Positions 46,947 to 60,702 of a stretch of DNA of 64,000 bases are shown here, piece after piece. This DNA comes from Metridium senile (lineage: Eukaryota > Cnidaria > Anthozoa > Actiniaria > Metridiidae): the NCBI GenBank assembly GCA_949775045.1, contig CATKSA010000215.1:44096-108095 (forward strand), written 5' to 3'. The first letter of the stretch is position 1. The number at the start of each line of letters is the position of its first letter. A model generated the notes under the pieces. It had not been told where the DNA came from and made no database searches. It saw only the letters and a program-made list of their open reading frames with translations. A program made the translations under genes and the position numbers.

Positions 46947-49900
46947 ATTCTGATAAATGCCCAAGATTTTATTTAGAAAAAACTACAAAATCCTACCCAG
47001 AATGCAATATGCCCTATAGGGTGATGTGAAAATGTGTCAAAAAGATTGGCGTTTTCGGCACAAAATTTTGGCCTAGTCCCTGTTAGTAATGTCTGAGAAT
47101 ATTAGAGCATTCTGATAAATGCCCAAGATTTTATTTAGAAAAAACTACAAAATCCTACCCAGAATGCAATATGCCCTATAGGGTGATGTGAAAATGTGTC
47201 AAAAAGATCGGGGTTTTTGGCACAAAATTTTGGCCTAGTCCCTGTTAGTAATGTCTGAGAATATTAGAGCATTCTGATAAATGCCCAAGATTTTATTTAG
47301 AAAAAACTACAAAATCATACCCAGAATGCAATATGCCCTATAGGGTGATGTGAAAATGTGTCAAAAAGATTGGGGATTTCGGCACAAAATTTTGGCCTAG
47401 TCCCTGTTAGTAATGTCTGAGAATATTAGAGCACTCTGATAAAAGCCCAAGATTTTATTTAGAAAAAACTACAAAATCCTACCCAGAATGCAATATGCCC
47501 TATAGGGTGATGTGAAAATGTGTCAAAAAGATTGGAGTTTTCGGCACAAAATTTTGGCCTAGTCCCTGTTAGTAATGTCTGAGAATATTAGAGCATTCTG
47601 ATAAATGCCCAAGATTTTATTTAGAAAAAACTACAAAATCCTACCCAGAATGCAATATGCCCTATAGGGTGATGTGAAAATGTGTCAAAAAGATTGGGGT
47701 TTTCGGCACAAAATTTTGGCCTAGTCCCTGTTAGTAATGTCTGAGAATATTAGAGCATTCTGATAAATGCCCAAGATTTTATTTAGAAAAAACTACAAAA
47801 TCCTACCCAGAATGCAATATGCCCTATAGGGTGATGTGAAAATGTGTCAAAAAGATTGGGGATTTCGGCACAAAATTTTGGCCTAGTCCCTGTTAGTAAT
47901 GTCTGAGAATATTAGAGCACTCTGATAAAAGCCCAAGATTTTATTTAGAAAAAACTACAAAATCCTACCCAGAATGCAATATGCCCTATAGGGTGATGTG
48001 AAAATGTGTCAAAAAGATTGGAGTTTTCGGCACAAAATTTTGGCCTAGTCCCTGTTAGTAATGTCTGAGAATATTAGAGCATTCTGATAAATGCCCAAGA
48101 TTTTATTTAGAAAAAACTACAAAATCCTACCCAGAATGCAATATGCCCTATAGGGTGATGTGAAAATGTGTCAAAAAGATCGGGGTTTTCGGCACAAAAT
48201 TTTGGCCTAGTCCCTGTTAGTAATGTCTGAGAATATTAGAGCATTCTGATAAATGCCCAAGATTTTATTTAGAAAAAACTACAAAATCCTACCCAGAATG
48301 CAATATGCCCTATAGGGTGATGTGAAAATGTGTCAAAAAGATCGGGGTTTTCGGCACAAAATTTTGGCCTAGTCCCTGTTAGTAATGTCTGAGAATATTA
48401 GAACATTCTGATAAATGCCCAAGATTTTATTTAGAAAAAACTACAAAATCCTACCCAGAATGCAATATGCCCTATAGGGTGATGTGAAAATGTGTCAAAA
48501 AGATTGGGGTTTTCGGCACAAAATTTTGGCCTAGTCCCTGTTAGTAATGTCTGAGAATATTAGAGCATTCTGATAAATGCCCAAGATTTTATTTATAAAA
48601 AACTACAAAATCCTACCCAGAATGCAATATGCCCTATAGGGTGATGTGAAAATGTGTCAAAAAGATTGGGGTTTTCGGCACAAAATTTTTGTCTAGTCCC
48701 TGTTAGTAATGTCTGAGAATATTAGAGCATTCTGATAAATGCCCAAGATTTTATTTAGAAAAAACTACAAAATCCTACCCAGAATGCAATATGCCCTATA
48801 GTGATGTGAAAATGTGTCAAAAAGATCGGGGTTTTCGGCACAAATCTTTTGCCTAGTCCCTGTTAGTAATGTCTGAGAATATTAGAGCACTCTGATAAAT
48901 GCCCAAGATTTTATTTAGAAAAAACTACAAAATCCTACCCAGAATGCAATATGCCCTATAGGGTGATGTGAAAATGTGTCAAAAAGATCGGGGTTTTCGG
49001 CACAAAATTTTGGCCTAGTCCCTGTTAGTAATGTCTGAGAATATTAGAGCATTCTGATAAATGCCCAAGATTTTATTTAGAAAAAACTACAAAATCCTAC
49101 CCAGAATGCAATATGCCCTATAGGGTGATGTGAAAATGTGTCAAAAAGATCGGGGTTTTCGGCACAAAATTTTGGCCTAGTCCCTGTTAGTAATGTCTGA
49201 GAATATTAGAGCATTCTGATAAATGCCCAAGATTTTATTTAGAAAAAACTACAAAATCCTACCCAGAATGCAATATGCCCTATAGGGTGATGTGAAAATG
49301 TGTCAAAAAGATTGGGGTTTTCGGCACAAAATTTTTGTCTAGTCCCTGTTAGTAATGTCTGAGAATATTAGAGCATTCTGATAAATGCCCAAGATTTTAT
49401 TTAGAAAAAACTACAAAATCCTACCCAGAATGCAATATGCCCTATAGTGATGTGAAAATGTGTCAAAAAGATCGGGGTTTTCGGCACAAATCTTTTGCCT
49501 AGTCCTTGTTAGTAATGTCTGAGAATATTAGAGCACTCTGATAAATGCCCAAGATTTTATTTAGAAAAAACTACAAAATCCTACCCAGAATGCAATATGC
49601 CCTATAGGGTGATGTGAAAATGTGTCAAAAAGATCGGGGTTTTCGGCACAAAATTTTGGCCTAGTCCCTGTTAGTAATGTCTGAGAATATTAGAGCATTC
49701 TGATAAATGCCCAAGATTTTATTTAGAAAAAACTACAAAATCCTACCCAGAATGCAATATGCCCTATAGGGTGATGTAAAAATGTGTCAAAAAGATTGGG
49801 GTTTTCGGCACAAAATTTTGGCCTAGTCCCTGTTAGTAATGTCTGAGAATATTAGAGCATTCTGATAAATGCCCAAGATTTTATTTAGAAAAAACTACAA

Positions 49901-51801
49901 AATCCTACCCAGAATGCAATATGCCCTATAGGGTGATGTGAAAATGTGTCAAAAAGATTGGGGTTTTCGGCACAAAATTTTTGTCTAGTCCCTGTTAGTA
50001 ATGTCTGAGAATATTAGAGCATTCTGATAAATGCCCAAGATTTTATTTAGAAAAAACTACAAAATCCTACCCAGAATGCAATATGCCCTATAGGGTGATG
50101 TAAAAATGTGTCAAAAAGATTGGGGTTTTCGGCACAAAATTTTGGCCTAGTCCCTGTTAGTAATGTCTGAGAATATTAGAGCATTCTGATAAATGCCCAA
50201 GATTTTATTTAGAAAAAACTACAAAATCCTACCCAGAATGCAATATGCCCTATAGGGTGATGTGAAAATGTGTCAAAAAGATCGGGGTTTTCGGCACAAA
50301 ATTTTGGCCTAGTCCCTGTTAGTAATGTCTGAGAATATTAGAGCATTCTGATAAATGCCCAAGATTTTATTTAGAAAAAACTACAAAATCCTACCCAGAA
50401 TGCAATATGCCCTATAGGGTGATGTGAAAATGTGTCAAAAAGATTGGAGTTTTCGGCACAAAATTTTGGCCTAGTCCCTGTTAGTAATGTCTGAGAATAT
50501 TAGAGCATTCTGATAAATGCCCAAGATTTTATTTAGAAAAAACTACAAAATCCTACCCAGAATGCAATATGCTCTATAGGGTGATGTGAAAATGTGTCAA
50601 AAAGATCGGGGTTTTTGGCACAAAATTTTGGCCTAGTCCCTGTTAGTAATGTCTGAGAATATTAGAGCATTCTGATAAATGCCCAAGATTTTATTTAGAA
50701 AAAACTACAAAATCCTACCCAGAATGCAATATGCCCTATAGGGTGATGTGAAAATGTGTCAAAAAGATTGGGGTTTTCGGCACAAAATTTTGGCCTAGTC
50801 CCTGTTAGTAATGTCTGAGAATATTAGAGCACTCTGATAAAAGCCCAAGATTTTATTTAGAAAAAACTACAAAATCCTACCCAGAATGCAATATGCCCTA
50901 TAGGGTGATGTGAAAATGTGTCAAAAAGATTGGGGTTTTCGGCACAAAATTTTGGCCTAGTCCCTGTTAGTAATGTGTGAGAATATTAGAGCATTCTGAT
51001 AAATGCCCAAGATTTTATTTAGAAAAAACTACAAAATCCTACCCAGAATGCAATATGCCCTATAGGGTGATGTGAAAATATGTCAAAAAGATTGGGGTTT
51101 TCGGCACAAAATTTTTGTCTAGTCCCTGTTAGTAATGTCTGAGAATATTAGAGCATTCTGATAAATGCCCAAGATTTTATTTAGAAAAAACTACAAAATC
51201 CTACCCAGAATGCAATATGCCCTATAGGGTGATGTGAAAATGTGTCAAAAAGATCGGGGTTTTCGGCACAAAATTTTGGCCTAGTCCCTGTTAGTAATGT
51301 CTGAGAATATTAGAGCATTCTGATAAATGCCCAAGATTTTATTTAGAAAAAACTACAAAATCCTACCCAGAATGCAATATGCCCTATAGGGTGATGTGAA
51401 AATGTGTCAAAAAGATTGGGGTTTTCGGCACAAAATTTTGGCCTAGTCCCTGTTAGTAATGTCTGAGAATATTAGAACATTCTGATAAATGCCCAAGATT
51501 TTATTTAGAAAAAACTACAAAATCCTACCCAGAATGCAATATGCCCTATAGGGTGATGTGAAAATGATCAAAAAGATCGGGGTTTTCATCACAAAATTTT
51601 GGCCTAGTCCCTGTTAGTAATGTCTAAGAATATTAGAGCATTCTGATAAATGCCCAAGATTTTATTTAGAAAAAACTACAAAATCCTACCCAGAATGCAA
51701 TATGCCCTATAGGGTGATGTGAAAATGTGTCAAAAAGATTGGGGTTTTCGGCACAAAATTTTGGCCTAGTCCCTGTTAGTAATGTCTGAGAATATTAGAG
51801 C
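46947..51801 (+). repeat. 30-monomer HOR unit, copy 1 (4855 bp)
   Basis: Thirty monomers opening with ATTGGCG (47048) and ACAAAATCATAC (47316). Distinctive internal markers are TTTATAAAAAAC (48593), two 160-bp copies, AGTCCTTGTT (49501), two GATGTAAAAATG copies, GCTCTATAG (50571), AATGTGTGAG (50973), AAATATGTC (about 51077), and a 161-bp GAAAATGATCAAA copy with TTTTCATCAC (51587). All recur at 53583-58437 with an offset of 6636 bp. Private to this copy is GTCTAAGAAT near 51622. Confidence 0.92.
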
Positions 51802-53582
51802 ATTCTGATAAATGCCCAAGATTTTATTTAGAAAAAACTACAAAATCCTACCCAGAATGCAATATGCCCTATAGGGTGATGTGAAAATGTGTCAAAAAGA
51901 TTGGCGTTTTCGGCACAAAATTTTGGCCTAGTCCCTGTTAGTAATGTCTGAGAATATTAGAGCATTCTGATAAATGCCCAAGATTTTATTTAGAAAAAAC
52001 TACAAAATCCTACCCAGAATGCAATATGCCCTATAGGGTGATGTGAAAATGTGTCAAAAAGATCGGGGTTTTTGGCACAAAATTTTGGCCTAGTCCCTGT
52101 TAGTAATGTCTGAGAATATTAGAGCATTCTGATAAATGCCCAAGATTTTATTTAGAAAAAACTACAAAATCATACCCAGAATGCAATATGCCCTATAGGG
52201 TGATGTGAAAATGTGTCAAAAAGATTGGGGATTTCGGCACAAAATTTTGGCCTAGTCCCTGTTAGTAATGTCTGAGAATATTAGAGCACTCTGATAAAAG
52301 CCCAAGATTTTATTTAGAAAAAACTACAAAATCCTACCCAGAATGCAATATGCCCTATGGGTGATGTGAAAATGTGTCAAAAAGATCGGGAGTTTTCGGC
52401 ACAAAATTTTGGCCTAGTCCCTGTTAGTAATGTCTGAGAATATTAGAGCATTCTGATAAATGCCCAAGATTTTATTTAGAAAAAACTACAAAATCCTACC
52501 CAGAATGCAATATGCCCTATAGGGTGATGTGAAAATGTGTCAAAAAGATTGGGGTTTTCGGCACAAAATTTTGGCCTAGTCCCTGTTAGTAATGTCTGAG
52601 AATATTAGAGCATTCTGATAAATGCCCAAGATTTTATTTAGAAAAAACTACAAAATCCTACCCAGAATGCAATATGCCCTATAGGGTGATGTGAAAATGT
52701 GTCAAAAAGATCGGGGTTTTCGGCACAAAATTTTGGCCTAGTCCCTGTTAGTAATGTCTGAGAATATTAGAGCATTCTGATAAATGCCCAAGATTTTATT
52801 TAGAAAAAACTACAAAATCCTACCCAGAATGCAATATGCCCTATAGGGTGATGTGAAAATGTGTCAAAAAGATTGGAGTTTTCGGCACAAAATTTTGGCC
52901 TAGTCCCTGTTAGTAATGTCTGAGAATATTAGAGCATTCTGATAAATGCCCAAGATTTTATTTAGAAAAAACTACAAAATCCTACCCAGAATGCAATATG
53001 CCCTATAGGGTGATGTGAAAATGTGTCAAAAAGATCGGGGTTTTCGGCACAAAATTTTGGCCTAGTCCCTGTTAGTAATGTCTGAGAATATTAGAGCATT
53101 CTGATAAATGCCCAAGATTTTATTTAGAAAAAACTACAAAATCCTACCCAGAATGCAATATGCCCTATAGGGTGATGTGAAAATGTGTCAAAAAGATTGG
53201 GGTTTTCGGCACAAAATTTTGGCCTAGTCCCTGTTAGTAATGTCTGAGAATATTAGAACATTCTGATAAATGCCCAAGATTTTATTTAGAAAAAACTACA
53301 AAATCCTACCCAGAATGCAATATGCCCTATAGGGTGATGTGAAAATGATCAAAAAGATCGGGGTTTTCATCACAAAATTTTGGCCTAGTCCCTGTTAGTA
53401 ATGTCTGAGAATATTAGAGCATTCTGATAAATGCCCAAGATTTTATTTAGAAAAAACTACAAAATCCTACCCAGAATGCAATATGCCCTATAGGGTGATG
53501 TGAAAATGTGTCAAAAAGATTGGGGTTTTCGGCACAAAATTTTGGCCTAGTCCCTGTTAGTAATGTCTGAGAATATTAGAGC
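51802..53582 (+). repeat. Truncated 30-mer unit (11 monomers, 1781 bp)
   Basis: Begins like the full unit with ATTGGCG (51903) and ACAAAATCATAC (52171), keeps the first five monomers, then jumps to the last part of the unit (ATCGGGG; ATTGGAG; ATCGGGG; GAAC; TTTTCATCAC; ATTGGGG). It lacks about 19 monomers of the full order. The fourth monomer has private changes: CCCTATGGGTG (about 52356), which also breaks the palindrome, and ATCGGGAGTTTT (about 52385). Confidence 0.85.
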
Positions 53583-56500
53583 ATTCTGATAAATGCCCAA
53601 GATTTTATTTAGAAAAAACTACAAAATCCTACCCAGAATGCAATATGCCCTATAGGGTAATGTGAAAATGTGTCAAAAAGATTGGCGTTTTCGGCACAAA
53701 ATTTTGGCCTAGTCCCTGTTAGTAATGTCTGAGAATATTAGAGCATTCTGATAAATGCCCAAGATTTTATTTAGAAAAAACTACAAAATCCTACCCAGAA
53801 TGCAATATGCCCTATAGGGTGATGTGAAAATGTGTCAAAAAGATCGGGGTTTTTGGCACAAAATTTTGGCCTAGTCCCTGTTAGTAATGTCTGAGAATAT
53901 TAGAGCATTCTGATAAATGCCCAAGATTTTATTTAGAAAAAACTACAAAATCATACCCAGAATGCAATATGCCCTATAGGGTGATGTGAAAATGTGTCAA
54001 AAAGATTGGGGATTTCGGCACAAAATTTTGGCCTAGTCCCTGTTAGTAATGTCTGAGAATATTAGAGCACTCTGATAAAAGCCCAAGATTTTATTTAGAA
54101 AAAACTACAAAATCCTACCCAGAATGCAATATGCCCTATAGGGTGATGTGAAAATGTGTCAAAAAGATTGGAGTTTTCGGCACAAAATTTTGGCCTAGTC
54201 CCTGTTAGTAATGTCTGAGAATATTAGAGCATTCTGATAAATGCCCAAGATTTTATTTAGAAAAAACTACAAAATCCTACCCAGAATGCAATATGCCCTA
54301 TAGGGTGATGTGAAAATGTGTCAAAAAGATTGGGGTTTTCGGCACAAAATTTTGGCCTAGTCCCTGTTAGTAATGTCTGAGAATATTAGAGCATTCTGAT
54401 AAATGCCCAAGATTTTATTTAGAAAAAACTACAAAATCCTACCCAGAATGCAATATGCCCTATAGGGTGATGTGAAAATGTGTCAAAAAGATTGGGGATT
54501 TCGGCACAAAATTTTGGCCTAGTCCCTGTTAGTAATGTCTGAGAATATTAGAGCACTCTGATAAAAGCCCAAGATTTTATTTAGAAAAAACTACAAAATC
54601 CTACCCAGAATGCAATATGCCCTATAGGGTGATGTGAAAATGTGTCAAAAAGATTGGAGTTTTCGGCACAAAATTTTGGCCTAGTCCCTGTTAGTAATGT
54701 CTGAGAATATTAGAGCATTCTGATAAATGCCCAAGATTTTATTTAGAAAAAACTACAAAATCCTACCCAGAATGCAATATGCCCTATAGGGTGATGTGAA
54801 AATGTGTCAAAAAGATCGGGGTTTTCGGCACAAAATTTTGGCCTAGTCCCTGTTAGTAATGTCTGAGAATATTAGAGCATTCTGATAAATGCCCAAGATT
54901 TTATTTAGAAAAAACTACAAAATCCTACCCAGAATGCAATATGCCCTATAGGGTGATGTGAAAATGTGTCAAAAAGATCGGGGTTTTCGGCACAAAATTT
55001 TGGCCTAGTCCCTGTTAGTAATGTCTGAGAATATTAGAACATTCTGATAAATGCCCAAGATTTTATTTAGAAAAAACTACAAAATCCTACCCAGAATGCA
55101 ATATGCCCTATAGGGTGATGTGAAAATGTGTCAAAAAGATTGGGGTTTTCGGCACAAAATTTTGGCCTAGTCCCTGTTAGTAATGTCTGAGAATATTAGA
55201 GCATTCTGATAAATGCCCAAGATTTTATTTATAAAAAACTACAAAATCCTACCCAGAATGCAATATGCCCTATAGGGTGATGTGAAAATGTGTCAAAAAG
55301 ATTGGGGTTTTCGGCACAAAATTTTTGTCTAGTCCCTGTTAGTAATGTCTGAGAATATTAGAGCATTCTGATAAATGCCCAAGATTTTATTTAGAAAAAA
55401 CTACAAAATCCTACCCAGAATGCAATATGCCCTATAGTGATGTGAAAATGTGTCAAAAAGATCGGGGTTTTCGGCACAAATCTTTTGCCTAGTCCCTGTT
55501 AGTAATGTCTGAGAATATTAGAGCACTCTGATAAATGCCCAAGATTTTATTTAGAAAAAACTACAAAATCCTACCCAGAATGCAATATGCCCTATAGGGT
55601 GATGTGAAAATGTGTCAAAAAGATCGGGGTTTTCGGCACAAAATTTTGGCCTAGTCCCTGTTAGTAATGTCTGAGAATATTAGAGCATTCTGATAAATGC
55701 CCAAGATTTTATTTAGAAAAAACTACAAAATCCTACCCAGAATGCAATATGCCCTATAGGGTGATGTGAAAATGTGTCAAAAAGATCGGGGTTTTCGGCA
55801 CAAAATTTTGGCCTAGTCCCTGTTAGTAATGTCTGAGAATATTAGAGCATTCTGATAAATGCCCAAGATTTTATTTAGAAAAAACTACAAAATCCTACCC
55901 AGAATGCAATATGCCCTATAGGGTGATGTGAAAATGTGTCAAAAAGATTGGGGTTTTCGGCACAAAATTTTTGTCTAGTCCCTGTTAGTAATGTCTGAGA
56001 ATATTAGAGCATTCTGATAAATGCCCAAGATTTTATTTAGAAAAAACTACAAAATCCTACCCAGAATGCAATATGCCCTATAGTGATGTGAAAATGTGTC
56101 AAAAAGATCGGGGTTTTCGGCACAAATCTTTTGCCTAGTCCTTGTTAGTAATGTCTGAGAATATTAGAGCACTCTGATAAATGCCCAAGATTTTATTTAG
56201 AAAAAACTACAAAATCCTACCCAGAATGCAATATGCCCTATAGGGTGATGTGAAAATGTGTCAAAAAGATCGGGGTTTTCGGCACAAAATTTTGGCCTAG
56301 TCCCTGTTAGTAATGTCTGAGAATATTAGAGCATTCTGATAAATGCCCAAGATTTTATTTAGAAAAAACTACAAAATCCTACCCAGAATGCAATATGCCC
56401 TATAGGGTGATGTAAAAATGTGTCAAAAAGATTGGGGTTTTCGGCACAAAATTTTGGCCTAGTCCCTGTTAGTAATGTCTGAGAATATTAGAGCATTCTG

Positions 56501-58437
56501 ATAAATGCCCAAGATTTTATTTAGAAAAAACTACAAAATCCTACCCAGAATGCAATATGCCCTATAGGGTGATGTGAAAATGTGTCAAAAAGATTGGGGT
56601 TTTCGGCACAAAATTTTTGTCTAGTCCCTGTTAGTAATGTCTGAGAATATTAGAGCATTCTGATAAATGCCCAAGATTTTATTTAGAAAAAACTACAAAA
56701 TCCTACCCAGAATGCAATATGCCCTATAGGGTGATGTAAAAATGTGTCAAAAAGATTGGGGTTTTCGGCACAAAATTTTGGCCTAGTCCCTGTTAGTAAT
56801 GTCTGAGAATATTAGAGCATTCTGATAAATGCCCAAGATTTTATTTAGAAAAAACTACAAAATCCTACCCAGAATGCAATATGCCCTATAGGGTGATGTG
56901 AAAATGTGTCAAAAAGATCGGGGTTTTCGGCACAAAATTTTGGCCTAGTCCCTGTTAGTAATGTCTGAGAATATTAGAGCATTCTGATAAATGCCCAAGA
57001 TTTTATTTAGAAAAAACTACAAAATCCTACCCAGAATGCAATATGCCCTATAGGGTGATGTGAAAATGTGTCAAAAAGATTGGAGTTTTCGGCACAAAAT
57101 TTTGGCCTAGTCCCTGTTAGTAATGTCTGAGAATATTAGAGCATTCTGATAAATGCCCAAGATTTTATTTAGAAAAAACTACAAAATCCTACCCAGAATG
57201 CAATATGCTCTATAGGGTGATGTGAAAATGTGTCAAAAAGATCGGGGTTTTTGGCACAAAATTTTGGCCTAGTCCCTGTTAGTAATGTCTGAGAATATTA
57301 GAGCATTCTGATAAATGCCCAAGATTTTATTTAGAAAAAACTACAAAATCCTACCCAGAATGCAATATGCCCTATAGGGTGATGTGAAAATGTGTCAAAA
57401 AGATTGGGGTTTTCGGCACAAAATTTTGGCCTAGTCCCTGTTAGTAATGTCTGAGAATATTAGAGCACTCTGATAAAAGCCCAAGATTTTATTTAGAAAA
57501 AACTACAAAATCCTACCCAGAATGCAATATGCCCTATAGGGTGATGTGAAAATGTGTCAAAAAGATTGGGGTTTTCGGCACAAAATTTTGGCCTAGTCCC
57601 TGTTAGTAATGTGTGAGAATATTAGAGCATTCTGATAAATGCCCAAGATTTTATTTAGAAAAAACTACAAAATCCTACCCAGAATGCAATATGCCCTATA
57701 GGGTGATGTGAAAATATGTCAAAAAGATTGGGGTTTTCGGCACAAAATTTTTGTCTAGTCCCTGTTAGTAATGTCTGAGAATATTAGAGCATTCTGATAA
57801 ATGCCCAAGATTTTATTTAGAAAAAACTACAAAATCCTACCCAGAATGCAATATGCCCTATAGGGTGATGTGAAAATGTGTCAAAAAGATCGGGGTTTTC
57901 GGCACAAAATTTTGGCCTAGTCCCTGTTAGTAATGTCTGAGAATATTAGAGCATTCTGATAAATGCCCAAGATTTTATTTAGAAAAAACTACAAAATCCT
58001 ACCCAGAATGCAATATGCCCTATAGGGTGATGTGAAAATGTGTCAAAAAGATTGGGGTTTTCGGCACAAAATTTTGGCCTAGTCCCTGTTAGTAATGTCT
58101 GAGAATATTAGAACATTCTGATAAATGCCCAAGATTTTATTTAGAAAAAACTACAAAATCCTACCCAGAATGCAATATGCCCTATAGGGTGATGTGAAAA
58201 TGATCAAAAAGATCGGGGTTTTCATCACAAAATTTTGGCCTAGTCCCTGTTAGTAATGTCTGAGAATATTAGAGCATTCTGATAAATGCCCAAGATTTTA
58301 TTTAGAAAAAACTACAAAATCCTACCCAGAATGCAATATGCCCTATAGGGTGATGTGAAAATGTGTCAAAAAGATTGGGGTTTTCGGCACAAAATTTTGG
58401 CCTAGTCCCTGTTAGTAATGTCTGAGAATATTAGAGC
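53583..58437 (+). repeat. 30-monomer HOR unit, copy 2 (4855 bp)
   Basis: Same length and order as 46947-51801. All the rare markers I checked are displaced by exactly 6636 bp, for example TTTATAAAAAAC, GCTCTATAG (57207) and TTTTCATCAC (58223). A private change is TATAGGGTAATG near 53650. By eye the two copies differ at only a few positions over 4.9 kb, which indicates a recent duplication. Confidence 0.92.
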
Positions 58438-59408
58438 ATTCTGATAAATGCCCAAGATTTTATTTAGAAAAAACTACAAAATCCTACCCAGAATGCAATA
58501 TGCCCTATAGGGTGATGTGAAAATGTGTCAAAAAGATTGGGGTTTTCGGCACAAAATTTTTGTCTAGTCCCTGTTAGTAATGTCTGAGAATATTAGAGCA
58601 TTCTGATAAATGCCCAAGATTTTATTTAGAAAAAACTACAAAATCCTACCCAGAATGCAATATGCCCTATAGGGTGATGTGAAAATGTGTCAAAAAGATC
58701 GGGGTTTTCGGCACAAAATTTTGGCCTAGTCCCTGTTAGTAATGTCTGAGAATATTAGAGCATTCTGATAAATGCCCAAGATTTTATTTAGAAAAAACTA
58801 CAAAATCCTACCCAGAATGCAATATGCCCTATAGGGTGATGTGAAAATGTGTCAAAAAGATTGGGGTTTTCGGCACAAAATTTTGGCCTAGTCCCTGTTA
58901 GTAATGTCTGAGAATATTAGAACATTCTGATAAATGCCCAAGATTTTATTTAGAAAAAACTACAAAATCCTACCCAGAATGCAATATGCCCTATAGGGTG
59001 ATGTGAAAATGATCAAAAAGATCGGGGTTTTCGTCACAAAATTTTGGCCTAGTCCCTGTTAGTAATGTCTGAGAATATTAGAGCATTCTGATAAATGCCC
59101 AAGATTTTATTTAGAAAAAACTACAAAATCCTAACAAGAATGCAATATGCCCTATAGGGTGATGTGAAAATGTGTCAAAAAGATCGGGGTTTTCGGCACA
59201 AAATTTTGGCCTAGTCCCTGTTAGTAATGTCTGAGAATATTAGAGCATTCTCATAAATGCCCAAGATTTTATTTAGAAAAAACTACAAAATCCTACCCAG
59301 AATGCAATATGCCCTATAGGGTGATGTGAAAATGTGTCAAAAAGATCGGGGTTTTCGGCACAAAATTTTGGCCTAGTCCCTGTTAGTAATGTCTGAGAAT
59401 ATTAGAGC

Positions 59409-60702
59409 ATTCTGATAAATGCCCAAGATTTTATTTAGAAAAAACTACAAAATCCTACCCAGAATGCAATATGCCCTATAGGGTGATGTGAAAATGTGTC
59501 AAAAAGATTGGAGTTTTCGGAACAAAATTTTGGCCTAGTCCCTGTTAGTAATGTCTGAGAATATTAGAGCATTCTGATAAATGCCCAAGATTTTATTTAG
59601 AAAAAACTACAAAATCCTACCCAGAATGCAATATGCCCTATAGGGTGATGTGAAAATGTGTCAAAAAGATTGGGGTTTTCGGCACAAAATTTTGGCCTAG
59701 TCCCTGTTAGTAATGTCTGAGAATATTAGAGCATTCTGATAAATGCCCAAGATTTTATTTAGAAAAAACTACAAAATCCTACCCAGAATGCAATATGCCC
59801 TATAGGGTGATGTGAAAATGTGTCAAAAAGATTGGGGTTTTCGGCACAAAATTTTTGTCTAGTCCCTGTTAGTAATGTCTGAGAATATTAGAGCATTCTG
59901 ATAAATGCCCAAGATTTTATTTAGAAAAAACTACAAAATCCTACCCAGAATGCAATATGCCCTATAGTGATGTGAAAATGTGTCAAAAAGATCGGGGTTT
60001 TCGGCACAAATCTTTTGCCTAGTCCCTGTTAGTAATGTCTGAGAATATTAGAGCACTCTGATAAATGCCCAAGATTTTATTTAGAAAAAACTACAAAATC
60101 CTACCCAGAATGCAATATGCCCTATAGGGTGATGTGAAAATGTGTCAAAAAGATCGGGGTTTTCGGCACAAAATTTTGGCCTAGTCCCTGTTAGTAATGT
60201 CTGAGAATATTAGAGCATTCTGATAAATGCCCAAGATTTTATTTAGAAAAAACTACAAAATCCTACCCAGAATGCAATATGCCCTATAGGGTGATGTAAA
60301 AATGTGTCAAAAAGATTGGGGTTTTCGGCACAAAATTTTGGCCTAGTCCCTGTTAGTAATGTCTGAGAATATTAGAGCATTCTGATAAATGCCCAAGATT
60401 TTATTTAGAAAAAACTACAAAATCCTACCCAGAATGCAATATGCCCTATAGGGTGATGTGAAAATGTGTCAAAAAGATTGGGGTTTTCGGCACAAAATTT
60501 TTGTCTAGTCCCTGTTAGTAATGTCTGAGAATATTAGAGCATTCTGATAAATGCCCAACATTTTATTTAGAAAAAACTACAAAATCCTACCCAGAATGCA
60601 ATATGCCCTATAGGGTGATGTGAAAATGTGTCAAAAAGATCGGGGTTTTCGGCACAAAATTTTGGCCTAGTCCCTGTTAGTAATGTCTGAGAATATTAGA
60701 GC
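59409..60702 (+). repeat. 8-monomer HOR unit (1294 bp)
   Basis: Order: ATTGGAG with TTCGGAACAAA; ATTGGGG; AAAATTTTTGTC; 160-bp copy; ATCGGGG; GATGTAAAAATG; AAAATTTTTGTC; ATCGGGG with CCCAACATTTT. The TTCGGAAC marker at 59518 recurs at 60812. Confidence 0.88.
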
